Shown one piece after another: positions 36,291 to 49,282 of a DNA stretch of 64,000 nucleotides. The DNA comes from Protula sp. h YS-2021. Its lineage: Eukaryota; Annelida; Polychaeta; Sabellida; Serpulidae. Made by a program: the position numbers and the translations under genes. Numbering within the stretch: position 1 is the stretch's first letter; each line of letters begins with the position of its first letter. Under the pieces are notes generated by a model. That model searched no databases. It was not told the origin of the DNA and saw nothing but the letters and a program-made list of their open reading frames with translations. The stretch spans positions 9,773,511-9,837,510 of the forward strand of contig OX457029.1 of NCBI GenBank assembly GCA_949752745.1, written 5' to 3'.

Positions 36291-37162
36291 CTTGTTTTGA
36301 AATCTTATTCTGTTTCCTATCCGATATCCGCATAGGTATACTTTTAGACTCACTAAAATAGGGTACACTAGTCAAATTCTGTGTTTCTCTAGTATGACGA
36401 TTTCTGTATGTCTTTGCTCTAGAGTGATTTATGATTTATGATTGTCTCAATTTCGCCAACAGTAACACAGAGAATGAATAACAACAACAGAAATTTTCAA
36501 ATGATCATCATATTTGAGCTTTTTGTTCCGTAACACTAAGAATCAACTTTTCTTGGCCTAAATGTAACCGGAGAGCAGTTCAGCATAGAATGTCCATGTA
36601 TTCATATATCAGTATCCATGATGATTATTTCCTTTAAGCAAAATATCGTTCATTTCTCATGTAAGACTACATTTAAGACTAAATTTTCCGAAGCATTTTA
36701 TTTCACATTTCATATCAGACAACACGAAACCATTTACTTGATTCTCTATGCGGAAACTTTTAATCAGTGTTACATGAACTTTTAACGTTACGCATTTGTA
36801 TAAATATTCCATTAAAATCCATTAGTTTTCACTAAATCCTGATATTTCTGTGCACAAAATTTAAAATATACGACCCACAGTTATTATTCAATCAGTCAAT
36901 ACTAAAATGATCCTTATATTCACAAAATAACACTTAAACGTTATACATTTGAGATCAGAGCCTTTAACATATGTTCACATGAACGTGGCATACTTCGTGA
37001 CATGTTTAATAGAGTGCTTGAAAGTTTTCTTTTATCCCGAACTTCCAGTTTTTAGCAATGCTGACAAGATTATTCTAATTTGTTGACACAAAGGTAGATG
37101 GTAATATTTCTAGGGAGCCATGTGTCTTTTGAATGTGTGTTCATACCTTTGACCTCAAGTCT
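36291..37162. other. Intergenic, no gene recognised
   Basis: AT-rich sequence between two retrotransposon relics. It may include the undefined 5' end of the LINE and the 5' part of the BEL/Pao relic. Confidence 0.45.
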
Positions 37163-38215
37163 AGCCCGTGTAGCAACTTTGGCTTCCGTCGTGCTGCGGA
37201 CGACTTTGAGAAGGAATTTGGTTCCGATGTGTCAAATTTTCTAAAAGATCACTTCTATGTAGATGACGGTTTGATCAGTGTTTCTGAAGTGAAGTAGGCA
37301 GTCAGCCTCATCAAACGTACTTCAGCGCTTTGCATAGGAGTTGGTCTAAAGTTGAACAAGTTTATTGCTAATTCAGAGGAAGTGCTTTCTTCCATCCCTA
37401 CTTAAGCAAATCATCCGGCCGAGAAAGTTGATATCTAACCACAAAAGCTTGGTTTCGAGCGTGCTCTTGGGGTGCAGTGGTGTATCCAATCAGATGTGTT
37501 CAATTTTTGAGTTGCACTCAAGCATCACCCTATGACAAGACGAGAGTTGTCTTGGGGGAAATAGACAACAAAGCGGTCAGAGACTTTCTCATGAGTAATG
37601 ACTGTTTGTTTGACAAACGGCTAGTCACATGTCTAGCGCCTGGGAAAGATTGATTAGGTTTGTGCACAGTATTCTTGCCACTCTTCTTTTCCACCATGGA
37701 AGCCAACTTGACGATGAGTCCTTACGAACCTTTCTAGCCGAAGTGTCGACCTTTAACTTTGGAGAACTTCTCCGATCCTCATTTTCTTGAGCCGCTTACT
37801 CCTAATCATCTGCTAACACAAAAAGCAAAGTCACAGTGTCTCCTGAGGGATGCTTTCTGCGTGACGATGTCTATTCAGTTAAACGTTGCAGGAGGGTACA
37901 AGTGCTGGTCAATCAATTTGGAATTGCTGGCGATCGAAGTATGTTCGCATGTTACAGTGTAGGTCGAAGTGGTTTCGTGTTCGTCGAAACATGACTGTTA
38001 ACGAGGTGGTTCTTGTGAAAGATGATCAGTTCCTGGCTTTTGGGCCGCGTTATTGATGTAAATTGTCCTCCGATAATTTAGTTCGAAGTGTCATATTGGT
38101 GATAGGAGATAGGCATTTGGATAAACTTGGCAAGCGGGTCAACAAGTTATCCTACTTAAAGCGTCCTATTTATAAACTCGTGCTATTGGTTCCTGCAGAG
38201 GAACAAGTGTAGGGT
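37163..38215 (+). pseudogene. BEL/Pao retrotransposon pol fragment, internally deleted
   Basis: Read in one frame from 37163, the sequence shows reverse transcriptase around the active site: NFGFRRAADDFEKEFG, then FYVDDGLISVSEVK, then CIGVGLKLNKFIAN, and after in-frame stops FERALGVQW (about 37456). Near 37550 it jumps to integrase: [43 protein letters not shown], a frame-shifted [16 protein letters not shown] (about 37777), then RSKWFRVRRNM (37961) and the terminal IGDRHLDKLGKR..YLKRPIYKLVLL (38100-38200). These are hallmarks of Pao-family Pol. RNase H and the catalytic part of integrase are absent. TAG, TAA and TGA codons interrupt it. Confidence 0.85.
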
Positions 38216-39044
38216 TGATTCCCCGGCAAGATGTACACTTTCAGCTGTTAATGACATACAAACGTACAATTTACTTTTACATGTTATTAACTGTTAGTGA
38301 TTATAGTACGCTTAAATAAGTTTTTTAATATTCATCGCTTCTTGTAGAGGGAGTTGCACTCTAGTGTTCACATGCAGTTGGCTATGTACCTCAGTGTTGT
38401 GTTAACATTGTTTGTAATTCACATTACTGTAACGTGCATATGGTGAGAAATTATGTTCTAATTGTGGAGAGCCATGTAGCGAATGCAGACGCTACTTATG
38501 GCCATAACTAGTGCTTCTTGAAATCCCTTTCCTCACTTTTATTTTTTGTTTATTTATTTTTTGACCAATCAAATGTTAATATTTTGTTTGCCCGATACTG
38601 TTGTTCGCGTGTGAGCTCCAATGTCATATAAAAGCTGATTACGCAATATTTTCAGGCTCTCTTGCGTTCTAGAATACTAGTAATATTATGTTTTTGTGGT
38701 TGTGTAATTTTTGGTTGAATTCGGCATATGGATGTGGGATTTAAGGCGAGCAATAGCTGGCAAGTATTGTGTTCTCTATTCCTCCTATTTTGTGTGGTGT
38801 GCTTGTAATTACAGTATGTCGGTGTATATTATTAAAATATCAGTTATTATCAGGTTAAATGTTCTGTAGTTTGTATCTTTGTGCATTTAGCACGTGTATT
38901 GCCATAATACGTGTTGTGGCAAATGAGAACCAAAACCCGTATTTTGTTTCGAATTAACAAGTTAACTTTAACGTGTTTTTTCTCTGCTTGTTATTCAGTT
39001 GACCTTTTTGTCAATGAAAGTGTAAACATTACCACCTCGTAATC
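38216..39044 (+). other. Probable 3' LTR region of the BEL/Pao relic
   Basis: No gene. The position just after pol, a TATAAAAG box at 38627-38634 and the tgtggagagccatgtagcg phrase at 38463 suggest a 3' LTR. I found no second copy in the window to fix its ends, so this is inference. Confidence 0.35.
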
Positions 39045-39505
39045 GGCATGGCCTTCACCCGCCGTCACAACTAGTGCCAGTGTAAAACCTATCGACATAA
39101 CAGCCCAACTACTATGGTCAGCTAAAAAATGATCACCATGGCTGCCCAGGACCAGGGCCAGTGAAAAATTGTCGGCATCTTTCCCCTACCAACAGTATCA
39201 GTGCAAAGGTTACCCCTATGGCTGTCTTAAAACTGTAATAAGTGGAAAAGATATATCCATGGCTATCCTACCACCAGGGTCAGTGCAAGATATATTACCA
39301 AGGCTGCATTACCCCTAGCTATCAAAATGGCTGCGCTAAGACTAAAGACCAGCGCAAAAGCTATCAGCGCGACTGCCCTATCACCAGCACAGTGCAGAAA
39401 GCTATCTCCATAACTGACTATCACCAAAGTCAGCGAAAGCTGTCACCGGTGCAAACAGCTATAACCATAACCATCGTACCACCAGGGTGAGTGCGAAAGC
39501 TCTTA
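39045..39505. repeat. Minisatellite, unit about 42 bp, about 10 copies
   Basis: The repeating phrase is close to ggctg.cctaccaccagggtcagtg followed by caaaagctatcaccat, with frequent small indels. Orientation is constant. Confidence 0.85.
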
Positions 39506-41360
<1,855 letters not shown>

Positions 41361-41447
41361 GGTTCAGAAGTATCTGAGGGTGTGGCAGTGTCAGTTCGTT
41401 GTTGCTTTCATCCTTTCTCGTGTAAAATCGTCAAATCCTGATTGACT

Positions 41448-43591
41448 ATGCTTTTTTTTGGTGATATCAACAACGAAACAAACAAAATCATGGAAAATCA
41501 TGCTACATTGCATTTAGACGATGATGGGTATTCAACCGAAAACACTACCGATGAACACTTATTTGTGGAACCTAGTAATTGTTCCACAGACGACATCCAA
41601 ATGTATGTCACACAGCAGAACATCAATTGTGCAAGTGAGTATTGTATTTATTATGAGAGTGAGCAGACTCTGCTTACACATATGTATCACGAGGATATAC
41701 CAGCTGTGCGTGAATGGCTGAAAGATTGTGGTAGTGCTTACCATCCTGAAAAGATTGTGACGGATAGGTTAGTGTGGTCAGCTGCAGATTACGGTGATAC
41801 ACTCATGGTACAGATGCTCTTACCCCATGCCTCTCGCAACGTGCTGCTGTCCATGCTCTATGGAGACTATATGATTTTTGACGACGTATGTCTAAAAAAT
41901 AACCAAGCTATTGTTAAAATGATAGCTGATGTGCTATTTCCCCATGTTGTACCTGCATATGAGGATATTATAAGATCAGTACTTCACGAAGCAATACAGT
42001 TATCATCCCCAGAGGCAATTCTAGAAAGCATAGACAGGATGTGGTGTCGGACCTATTCAACTACCGCGACACTTCAATCATTCCATTTAAAAATGTTGAC
42101 AAAATTCTATTTAGGGCATTTCGATATTAAACACACGAATGATAAGGACTCATTCGTTTTTGCGTTTAGCAAAGCAGTACATATTGGAATATTTAGGCAC
42201 ATTCAAATATTTTTTTCCAGCACCGACTTCTTCACTGCTTTAAAAGAGGTCGATGTATACCCCATCGCTGCTTTCTTGTTTCGGTGCCGTAAAAAGGAGA
42301 TAAGCCCGGATTATAAGATAATACAGTTAATACACCAAACTTTCTCTGAAGACCAAATACAAAGTTTATTCAAATGGTATGAAGAATTGTCATTTACGTC
42401 CAGCAGGATAAAAGCACAGAAAACGCGTAGCTACGACAGACGCGCTGAAGAGAAAAGAAGCCTAAACGCAATCATGACGAATCCACAATAATTCGAAATG
42501 CGATTGTCAGCTTCCTTGAGAAAGTTGCAACAGCTATAGGAAAGAAGGAGCCGTTGCTTACGTGTCGACCAGTGCTAGTAGGGAGTAGTATTGAAAATAC
42601 ACGTCCGTTTCTACCCAATGAATATGATTTTCTTTTGGTATTGGAAGATTTAGCAAGTCATCTTGATATTCGTTACGAAGGGGATGAGAACATAGATATA
42701 AGATACTGCGATGGATCAGATGCTAAACTTCCACGCTTCAGAAATTCAAACAAAATGAATGAATTTAACTTGTTATCCATGCTGTGGGATGTCTTTCAAA
42801 AACTAGTTGACAATAATGTGATTGATTTCTGTCAAAATAGCTGTTTAACCGTGAGCAAGCAGGGATACCTAAACAGACTTGGTAAATACCCAGCATTGTC
42901 GATGACTTGGAGAGGAAAAGTATTTAAAGATATGGCCATATCAGTGGATCTTGTACCAGCGTTACCGTTTTATGGACCAGTCAACTTGCCACATCACAGA
43001 TACAGGAAGCCAGGAGTGCCTTATCAGATTACACTAGCGAGGTCAGGAAATGAACACTGTTATCTTGGTTATTCAATGATAGAAAATCAAATCATTACCT
43101 CTATTCCGGAAAACGTTCGCCGAGGCTATAAGCTAGCAAAGGCTATTCGTATAACGCATGTTCTCGAGCCCGTAGTCTCAGAACTTGCAAACCTAGGATT
43201 TTTAGATAACGATTTTCATGACTTAATCAAATCATATTATTTAAAAACCTGTGTGTTTTTTCTTACTCAAAATTACGAGGCTAATGATCGTAGCCACAGA
43301 TGGAGCCGTCTGCAATGGGCTATCAAGATATATGAACGGCTGCATCATTTCCTCAGCAAAGGACGAATACCACATTTCTTTTTGAACACAACCAATAGCA
43401 CAGAGGAAAAGCTAAATCTGTTTCTGTGTAAAGCAATCTGTGTGCAAGAGTTTAGAACAAAGCAGCGAAGGTGCTGCAGAAGGAGAATGGCAATGATGCT
43501 TATAACTGAGCATCTGCTGAAACGTCTTCGAAGGTTTGCTCTATTTAAAAGCCCTACTCGGATTATAAACCATTTTCTAGAATCAATATGA
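41448..43591 (+). pseudogene. Ankyrin-like + Mab-21/cGAS-like nucleotidyltransferase, one frameshift
   Basis: The first part (ATG 41448 to a stop at 42491, about 347 aa) has ankyrin-like helices such as VWSAADYGDTLMVQMLLPHA and HEAIQLSSPEAILESI. The second part is open in another frame from 42449 to TGA 43591 and is a Mab-21 domain: an amphipathic helix FLEKVATAIGKK, the loop VGSSIENT (42578-42601), NEYDFLL with Glu 42620 and Asp 42626, and the third acid in ISVDLVPAL (Asp 42947). These occupy the places of the three metal ligands of cGAS. The C-terminal helical lobe follows, with a basic CRRRMAMM patch. The two frames must be joined between 42449 and 42489, so a single indel breaks the gene unless it is an assembly error. 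No GT-AG intron explains it. If intact, it would be a candidate cGAS-like receptor making a nucleotide second messenger; this function is inferred. Confidence 0.8.
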
Positions 43592-43745
43592 ATTTTAATC
43601 GGTTTAAATAGACTCTAGCTCAGTTAGAACCACGTACATGATAACTCATTGCAGATCATTTCTCACGTGTTGATAGTGTCAATCCGGCTTAGACTACTGT
43701 TGAAACGTAAATATATAATTGTTCATTTCTTTTACGGTAACTATA

Positions 43746-43751
43746 AATAAA
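43746..43751 (+). terminator. Polyadenylation signal AATAAA after the Mab-21 gene
   Basis: AATAAA lies 155 nt past the stop codon on the coding strand, which supports a single-exon transcript ending here. Confidence 0.5.
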
Positions 43752-45334
43752 ATATTTCATGAACAGATTAATGTAGTTACGTTAAATTACAGAGTTCGGT
43801 TAGGACAACCGCCATATGATCTAGCATAGCATTAATATTTCTGCTACTGCTTCAAATTCACAATCGTTATATGGGTCTGATACAAGTTGCTTGTATGCCA
43901 AATATCTTGTGTTTGAAAAAGTACGATTTCTCCTGCTATAGTAATTGTACGTGTAACGTAATTCATTTATAAAAAGGAAATGTAGTATGAAATGACGCCA
44001 TGTTCATTCGCAAATCTTAATCAGATGAGATGCGATGGCTCAGTTCCAATTATTTCGTCGTAATATAGTGCGGTAACGTCGAGGCACATCACAAACGTGT
44101 TTCTTTAGTTTGAAACCGCATTTAAGTTTTATGTATGAAAGTTCCATTTGCGGTTTCACGTAAAATTACATTTCTGCAGTTAATAGAATTATTTCGTTAA
44201 CAAAAATAATAATTTTGTTACGTAAAAAAACAACACTTGAAATAGTTTTGTTCAACTATATTATGAAATCTGAGAAATTTAATTTAATATAGAATGCCCT
44301 GAGAAAAAAATATGAAATACAAGTTTTGATAATGTCACAGAATGTAAAGTCGTGCATTTTTCAAGTCCTTTTCTATTCTGACACTATATATTTAAATCAA
44401 AACATTTAGAGTCCAATAGGTTTAATTTACAAATGAAGGAGATGTGTAAACCGCAGCATACAAGTTTGCATTTTACAGTACAGATACATCAGTATCGTTA
44501 TTTTATATCCGTTTTCAATCATGGTAAAATATTTTGTTGCATCTTATATGAATATATTATAAATATCTGCTTAATAGAATATTATAAACTGTACGTATAG
44601 AATTGATTTTCTACACGTTTTCCGACAAATTTTATGTTAATTTGATTAGTTGTCTGTCTCAAGGAATGTCGTAAAACATTTATAGTTGTAGATATTAATC
44701 TTTATTTTCATTGTTATTTTAAAGAAAAAATCATTGTCTGCGATTTCGCAGGAAATAACACCAATGCAGCAGATGAAAGCAGGAATATGTAAAAAACATG
44801 CTACACAATGCAAACAGAATAATGACTGCCTTGGCTTGAACGGCATCTTCTTATTTACAGCAATTTAATCATCTCAGTTCTAAAGGGATGTGGGAGACAA
44901 TTTGTGTTAAATTCGTTTTTTGACCATTGGTTTGCAGTTTAACAGACAAAGAGGTATTCAGTTGGGATGTAAACTTAAACTTTCAATTAATAACAAAAGC
45001 AGTGTACTTCTAGGAGAAGTCAATCATCTTCTTAAAACTATATTGATTCAGTGTCAAGTGTATTGGAAACTTAATTATGGTGTAGAAATTATGTATGCAT
45101 TTCTAGAATATGCCATAAGTGGCCAAAAAATAGTATCCCAGATCCCAGTGTGCCATTTATAAACTGGAATAACTCATGATATATGTTATAGAAAATAAAG
45201 AGTGATAAATATATCATATAGTTCTATATGATAGTTTTCATTTTTAAAGTTGATTTTGTTTGGATCACTTTTCTGTGCTTTAGCCAAAGCACAAAATCGT
45301 GTGGAATGCAATTTTCACGTTTATTGGGGAATCA
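43752..45334. other. Intergenic, no gene recognised
   Basis: AT-rich sequence. The 80-codon open frame at 44920 has no domain. Confidence 0.5.
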
Positions 45335-46145
45335 TTGATATCAAAAATTAATTTTGGATCGCAAAAATGGATTCTTTTATAACAAGAATTTATTTTTGAT
45401 CTCAAAAAATCTGTATTTTGATATGAAGAATTAATTTTTGCTATCTGTAATTGTATTTTTTTATATCTCTAAATGTATTCTTGATCTCAAAAAATAATTT
45501 TGGATATCAATAAATATTTAGAGAGATCAAGAAATACTTATTAATATCAAAAATGATTAAATGATATCTAAAATTGATTTCTTGATATCAAAAATTCAAT
45601 TGTGGATAGTAAAAGTGAAATATTTGAGAGCAAAATATCAATTTTGAGCTCAATAATTCATTTTCCTTTTATTGGTATCAAGAATTTATTTCAGATTTCA
45701 TTATTTCAGATTGATACTTATTTAATTTGTATTTCGAAATCTGCAAATGATTTTTTTGAGCTCCAAAATTGATATGTAAATATCATATTTTTTAAACAAA
45801 AAATTCCGAAACACACATCTGTAAATAAATGATGACCGGTCCTTCTACACAGAATCTTTCTCTAAATTTTTACTGTGCAAAAAAGAAGCAATTATAGAGA
45901 TCAAAAATTGTGCTGTTATTATTGATCTCAATAATTCAAGTTTTCATATCCAAAATTTAATTGACAATTCGTTATATTTTGTGTAAATTTGTGTCTCCCT
46001 GAAAAGTTTATAAAATTGATTTTTTGAGCTCAAAATAAAATTCTGCCATCTAAAATTCAATTATTGATAGGAAAATATAAATTATTGAGATCTACATTAA
46101 TTTATTGATATCTTTAATTATATTTTGATATCTAAAATAAGCATT
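45335..46145. repeat. AT-rich palindromic array phased on GATATC/GATCTC/GAGCTC
   Basis: About 25-30 short half-units alternate between '.aaaaatt.' and '.aattttt.' separated by six-base palindromes or near-palindromes (gatatc at 45338, 45502, 45570 and 45594; gagctc at 45653; gatctc and gatatg variants). Spacing is about 14 bp, or 28 bp for the full unit. The consensus ttgatatcaaaaattgaatt is self-complementary, so orientation is ambiguous. The array ends about 280 bp before the TATA box of the next gene. Confidence 0.85.
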
Positions 46146-46424
46146 AAATGTTAAAACGGCATTCCATAGAACAGTTCCTGAAAAATATAAAAACAACATA
46201 AAACAATGGATAGAATTTTGTGCTGCCAGTATCCTTTCATTGAAAATTTTAAAGATTCTTGTTAAGACATGCATTTGTAAAACAAAGAATCGGCTTTTCC
46301 TTTCATTTATGTTGTACATATCTGTGTAATTCATACTGAGGTCTAAGATATCGCACACGTATTTTTTCGTTGGGTTGCCCCGAACGAAACTTTATATTCT
46401 ATATTTTATGGTATATGAGAGCTT

Positions 46425-46432
46425 TATATAAG
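46425..46432 (+). promoter_or_regulatory. TATA box of the cysteine-rich peptide gene
   Basis: TATATAAG lies 88 nt upstream of ATG 46520, which would leave a 5' leader of about 60 nt. Confidence 0.6.
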
Positions 46433-46519
46433 TTAAAGACGCTCGTCAGTAAAGCAAGAAGCGCTTATTTTCCAACTGGATTCTGACTGTACCACAAACA
46501 GATTAAACAATAAGCAAAT

Positions 46520-48332
46520 ATGAGATTTGTAAAACTGGTTTGCATCGTGATAATGGTGAGTTTCTCATTAATCTGTTTTAGTGAACATTACAAAAAAATT
46601 ATTATGTAACATGACATGCTATTAGAGCTACGTATTATGAGACTAAAACAGATCTGCAAATAATTGCATTTTCCAAATTCCATAAATTCGAAATAAAGTA
46701 CTCAAGTTCAACGAGGTACCGAGATTGTGAAAAAAATAATATAACTTGATAAAAAAAAGAAATATTATTTTGCCTTAAAGTTTTCGTTTGCAACCACATT
46801 TCTTAAATTTAATCACTTGTTCATGTTAGAAGAAATTTAGGTTTTATTAGCATTTCGCTCAAACCTATCAACATATTTGTTGAATGCAAGGGTTTATATT
46901 CTGATAAAAAATTACTGCGAGATATTTGTCAGTTTTTAAAGGTAGCGTGTGGCATCAGACGTTAATCTCTGAGATAAGCAGTGACTCATAAAATATGATT
47001 AAACCTAGAACATACGCCATGACCTATAGAATGCACCATAAACTCTAACATACGCCTTGACCTATAAAATATGCCCTCTACTCCAACATACGTCCTGATC
47101 AACAAAATACCACATGACCTACAGTATGCACTAAGCGGCTGACAGAATACTATATTATATCTCATCAAGATTCCATGGAGCGAGATTCAGCTTTCTTACG
47201 GCCTGAACCAGACGGATCTACAGTGAATAGTGCACAGATATTCAAGTCTACCATTTCCTCTAGAAATTAAACAAATGGCAACTGCAGCAGTCTATTACCA
47301 GTCCCTTCAAATACACAGTGACCTATCTTTACCAACTGAAATTAAAATTGCAGCCACAGCCAGTAATCACGCATTCACATAATAGATAAGCTCAGCGCTG
47401 CTAAGCTTCGAAGAAAAACAATTACATAATGCACACAAAAGAGTTCATATTTTACAGGTTTTTATCAACACATATTACTTTTCTGAAAACTATGCAATAG
47501 TTTTGTTTTAATAGCTGTTATATTGCAGCTATTCGAGTGTAACATTGACCATTTATCGAGTGTAACATTGAACATATCAATTAAAAATTAGTGTAAATCA
47601 GGAATTGAACATAACAAGTAAAGATTCGTACATGAAAATTGTTAGTTTAGATCATGACTTCAGAAATGGATATTGAACATGTCAAGTAAAGATTCGTATA
47701 TAAATATATTCGTATAAATCACGATGTCAGAAATAAATCAAGGATATTGAACATATCAATTAAAGATTTGTACATTAAATTATTAGTCAAATCAATATGT
47801 CAGAAATAAATCAGGAATATTAAACATATCAAGTAAAGATTTGTACATGTTAAAAATAGTATGAATCATTATGTCAGGAATAAATTCGAAACATGATTTT
47901 TATATTATCTCACTGTACGTTATTGTTTACTGAGCTTGTCTTTGTTCAATTTTTAATTTAAAATTAATCAAAAATTTCATCGAATGTCACATATTAGAGT
48001 ATCTGTTTAATACAAGTACACAACGAAACAGTTCTATTATGCTATAGATCAAATTATATACCTAAATGTGGTTTCTTATCACATAATTTGATTCCATTAG
48101 TCATGAAATTTCTATTATTGTACGTATTTCTTTTTTATAGATGCACGTGTTGCTTGTAACAGGCAATGTACGAAGTAGAAGAGACGGAGAATGCGCTGCA
48201 GAGTGCATGGAAAGTTTGGAGCAGTGCCTTGAAGAGAACTTTATCCTCTACCACCATACTTGTTTTGATGAATTTCTAACATGTGCATCGGGATGTCCTG
48301 AGGGAGAGATCTCCATAGAAAACCTTTATTAG
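46520..48332 (+). CDS. Small secreted six-cysteine peptide, two exons
   Basis: Exon 1 is 46520-46555 (12 codons, MRFVKLVCIVIM). It ends at a consensus donor GTGAGT. Exon 2 is 48141-48332, after ttttttatag. The phase is 0 and the product is 75 residues. The first 20 residues are hydrophobic and read as a signal peptide, followed by a basic RSRR that could be a processing site. The mature part has six Cys with mirror-symmetric spacing: C-x3-C-x6-C-x11-C-x6-C-x3-C. Such CX3C pairs on two helices suggest a disulfide-linked helical hairpin (inference). TATA box, intron and polyA signal are all in place, so this looks like a live gene. The family is not recognised; roles could include defence, shell matrix or signalling. 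Nothing shows it to be a toxin. Confidence 0.75.
46998..47140. repeat. Tandem repeat in the intron, unit about 30-33 bp
   Basis: The phrase aca[t]acgcc.tgacctata.aatgc recurs about four times (47011, 47046, 47085, 47110) with decay. It lies inside the intron of the cysteine-rich peptide gene. Confidence 0.7.
47568..47900. repeat. Tandem repeat in the intron, unit about 80 bp
   Basis: Four to five copies of 'attgaacatatcaagtaaag' + 'att[c/t]gtacat' + 'aaatca.gatgtcagaaataa'. The cores start at about 47568, 47606, 47667, 47747 and 47819. It is intronic. Confidence 0.85.
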
Positions 48333-48337
48333 AATGA

Positions 48338-48358
48338 AATAAAATACGACCGAATAAA
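48338..48358 (+). terminator. Two polyadenylation signals after the cysteine-rich peptide gene
   Basis: AATAAA at 48338-48343 and again at 48353-48358, only 6 nt and 21 nt past the stop codon, which gives a very short 3' UTR. Confidence 0.7.
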
Positions 48359-48924
48359 AAACAGAAAAAAGTCTTTTATTGTTTTCAATTTGTATTTTGG
48401 TCATAATTACTGAAAGATCTTGTTCTTGTTGCTTTTTATTGTTACTATTTTCAACAGTTTTTTGTATAAACGTGTTAACAATTTCATAGCGCATTGTAGT
48501 ATAAGAATACTTAATAAGTGATCAAAATAAAAAGTCCGGCTGCTATGTTACATTTGCATACCTTTAATGATACTTGTAACATTCACTTTTGACACTCAAA
48601 AATTGAGAGCACCTTGGCAGTTTGTTGTAAACATGAAAGCATAATTACTACGCGGCGTTTCTTGAAAAGGGCTGGCCGAAAGATTCTATGGATGATAATT
48701 CAGCCACATAAATTAACCGAAAATTGGTATCTATGGCATTGAGCCAAAAATTATGATTCTAGCAAAGTTGTTTTGTTAGATTTGTCAAAAAGGAAAATGT
48801 TGTTATTCTTGGTTCGTTTTTACAGTGTTACTTATTCAAAAGATGAAATGCCAATTATATAAACGCTGAATTTATTCTTCGCATCATGGGATATCATACA
48901 TCAGATGGTTACAGCACACTTTTT

Positions 48925-49118
48925 TCCGTCTCAGTTTCGATAATTAGTTTTTAATTCAATCTCCCGCACTTTATGAATTTTCTTGTTTACAATTCAATCG
49001 ACTACAATTTAATCAAAATTGTTTCTGTCGCAGTTTCGATAATTAGCTTTTAATACAATCTCCCGCACTTGATGAATTTTCTTATTCACAATTCAATTGA
49101 GTACAATTTGATTTTGAA
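48925..49118 (+). repeat. 99-bp direct tandem duplication
   Basis: Two copies, with cores cagtttcgataattag at 48932 and 49031, match over about 90 bp with around ten differences. Both contain aatctcccgcactt and acaattcaat. Confidence 0.9.
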
Positions 49119-49193
49119 ATAAGTGCTTTATTAATGACTAGCCAGGAATGCACACAGTTACAAATTGACACTGAATTACAGCCCAAATACCCT

Positions 49194-49282
49194 TCGGCTA
49201 ATTGGCATGACTAAATGTTCCTCGGTAAAATGGTTCTCGGCTAAATATCGCTCGACTGAATATTGCCCGGCTAAATGTCTGG
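49194..49282 (+). repeat. Short tandem repeat, unit about 18-20 bp
   Basis: The phrase ctcggctaaatgttc recurs about five times with substitutions. Confidence 0.75.
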
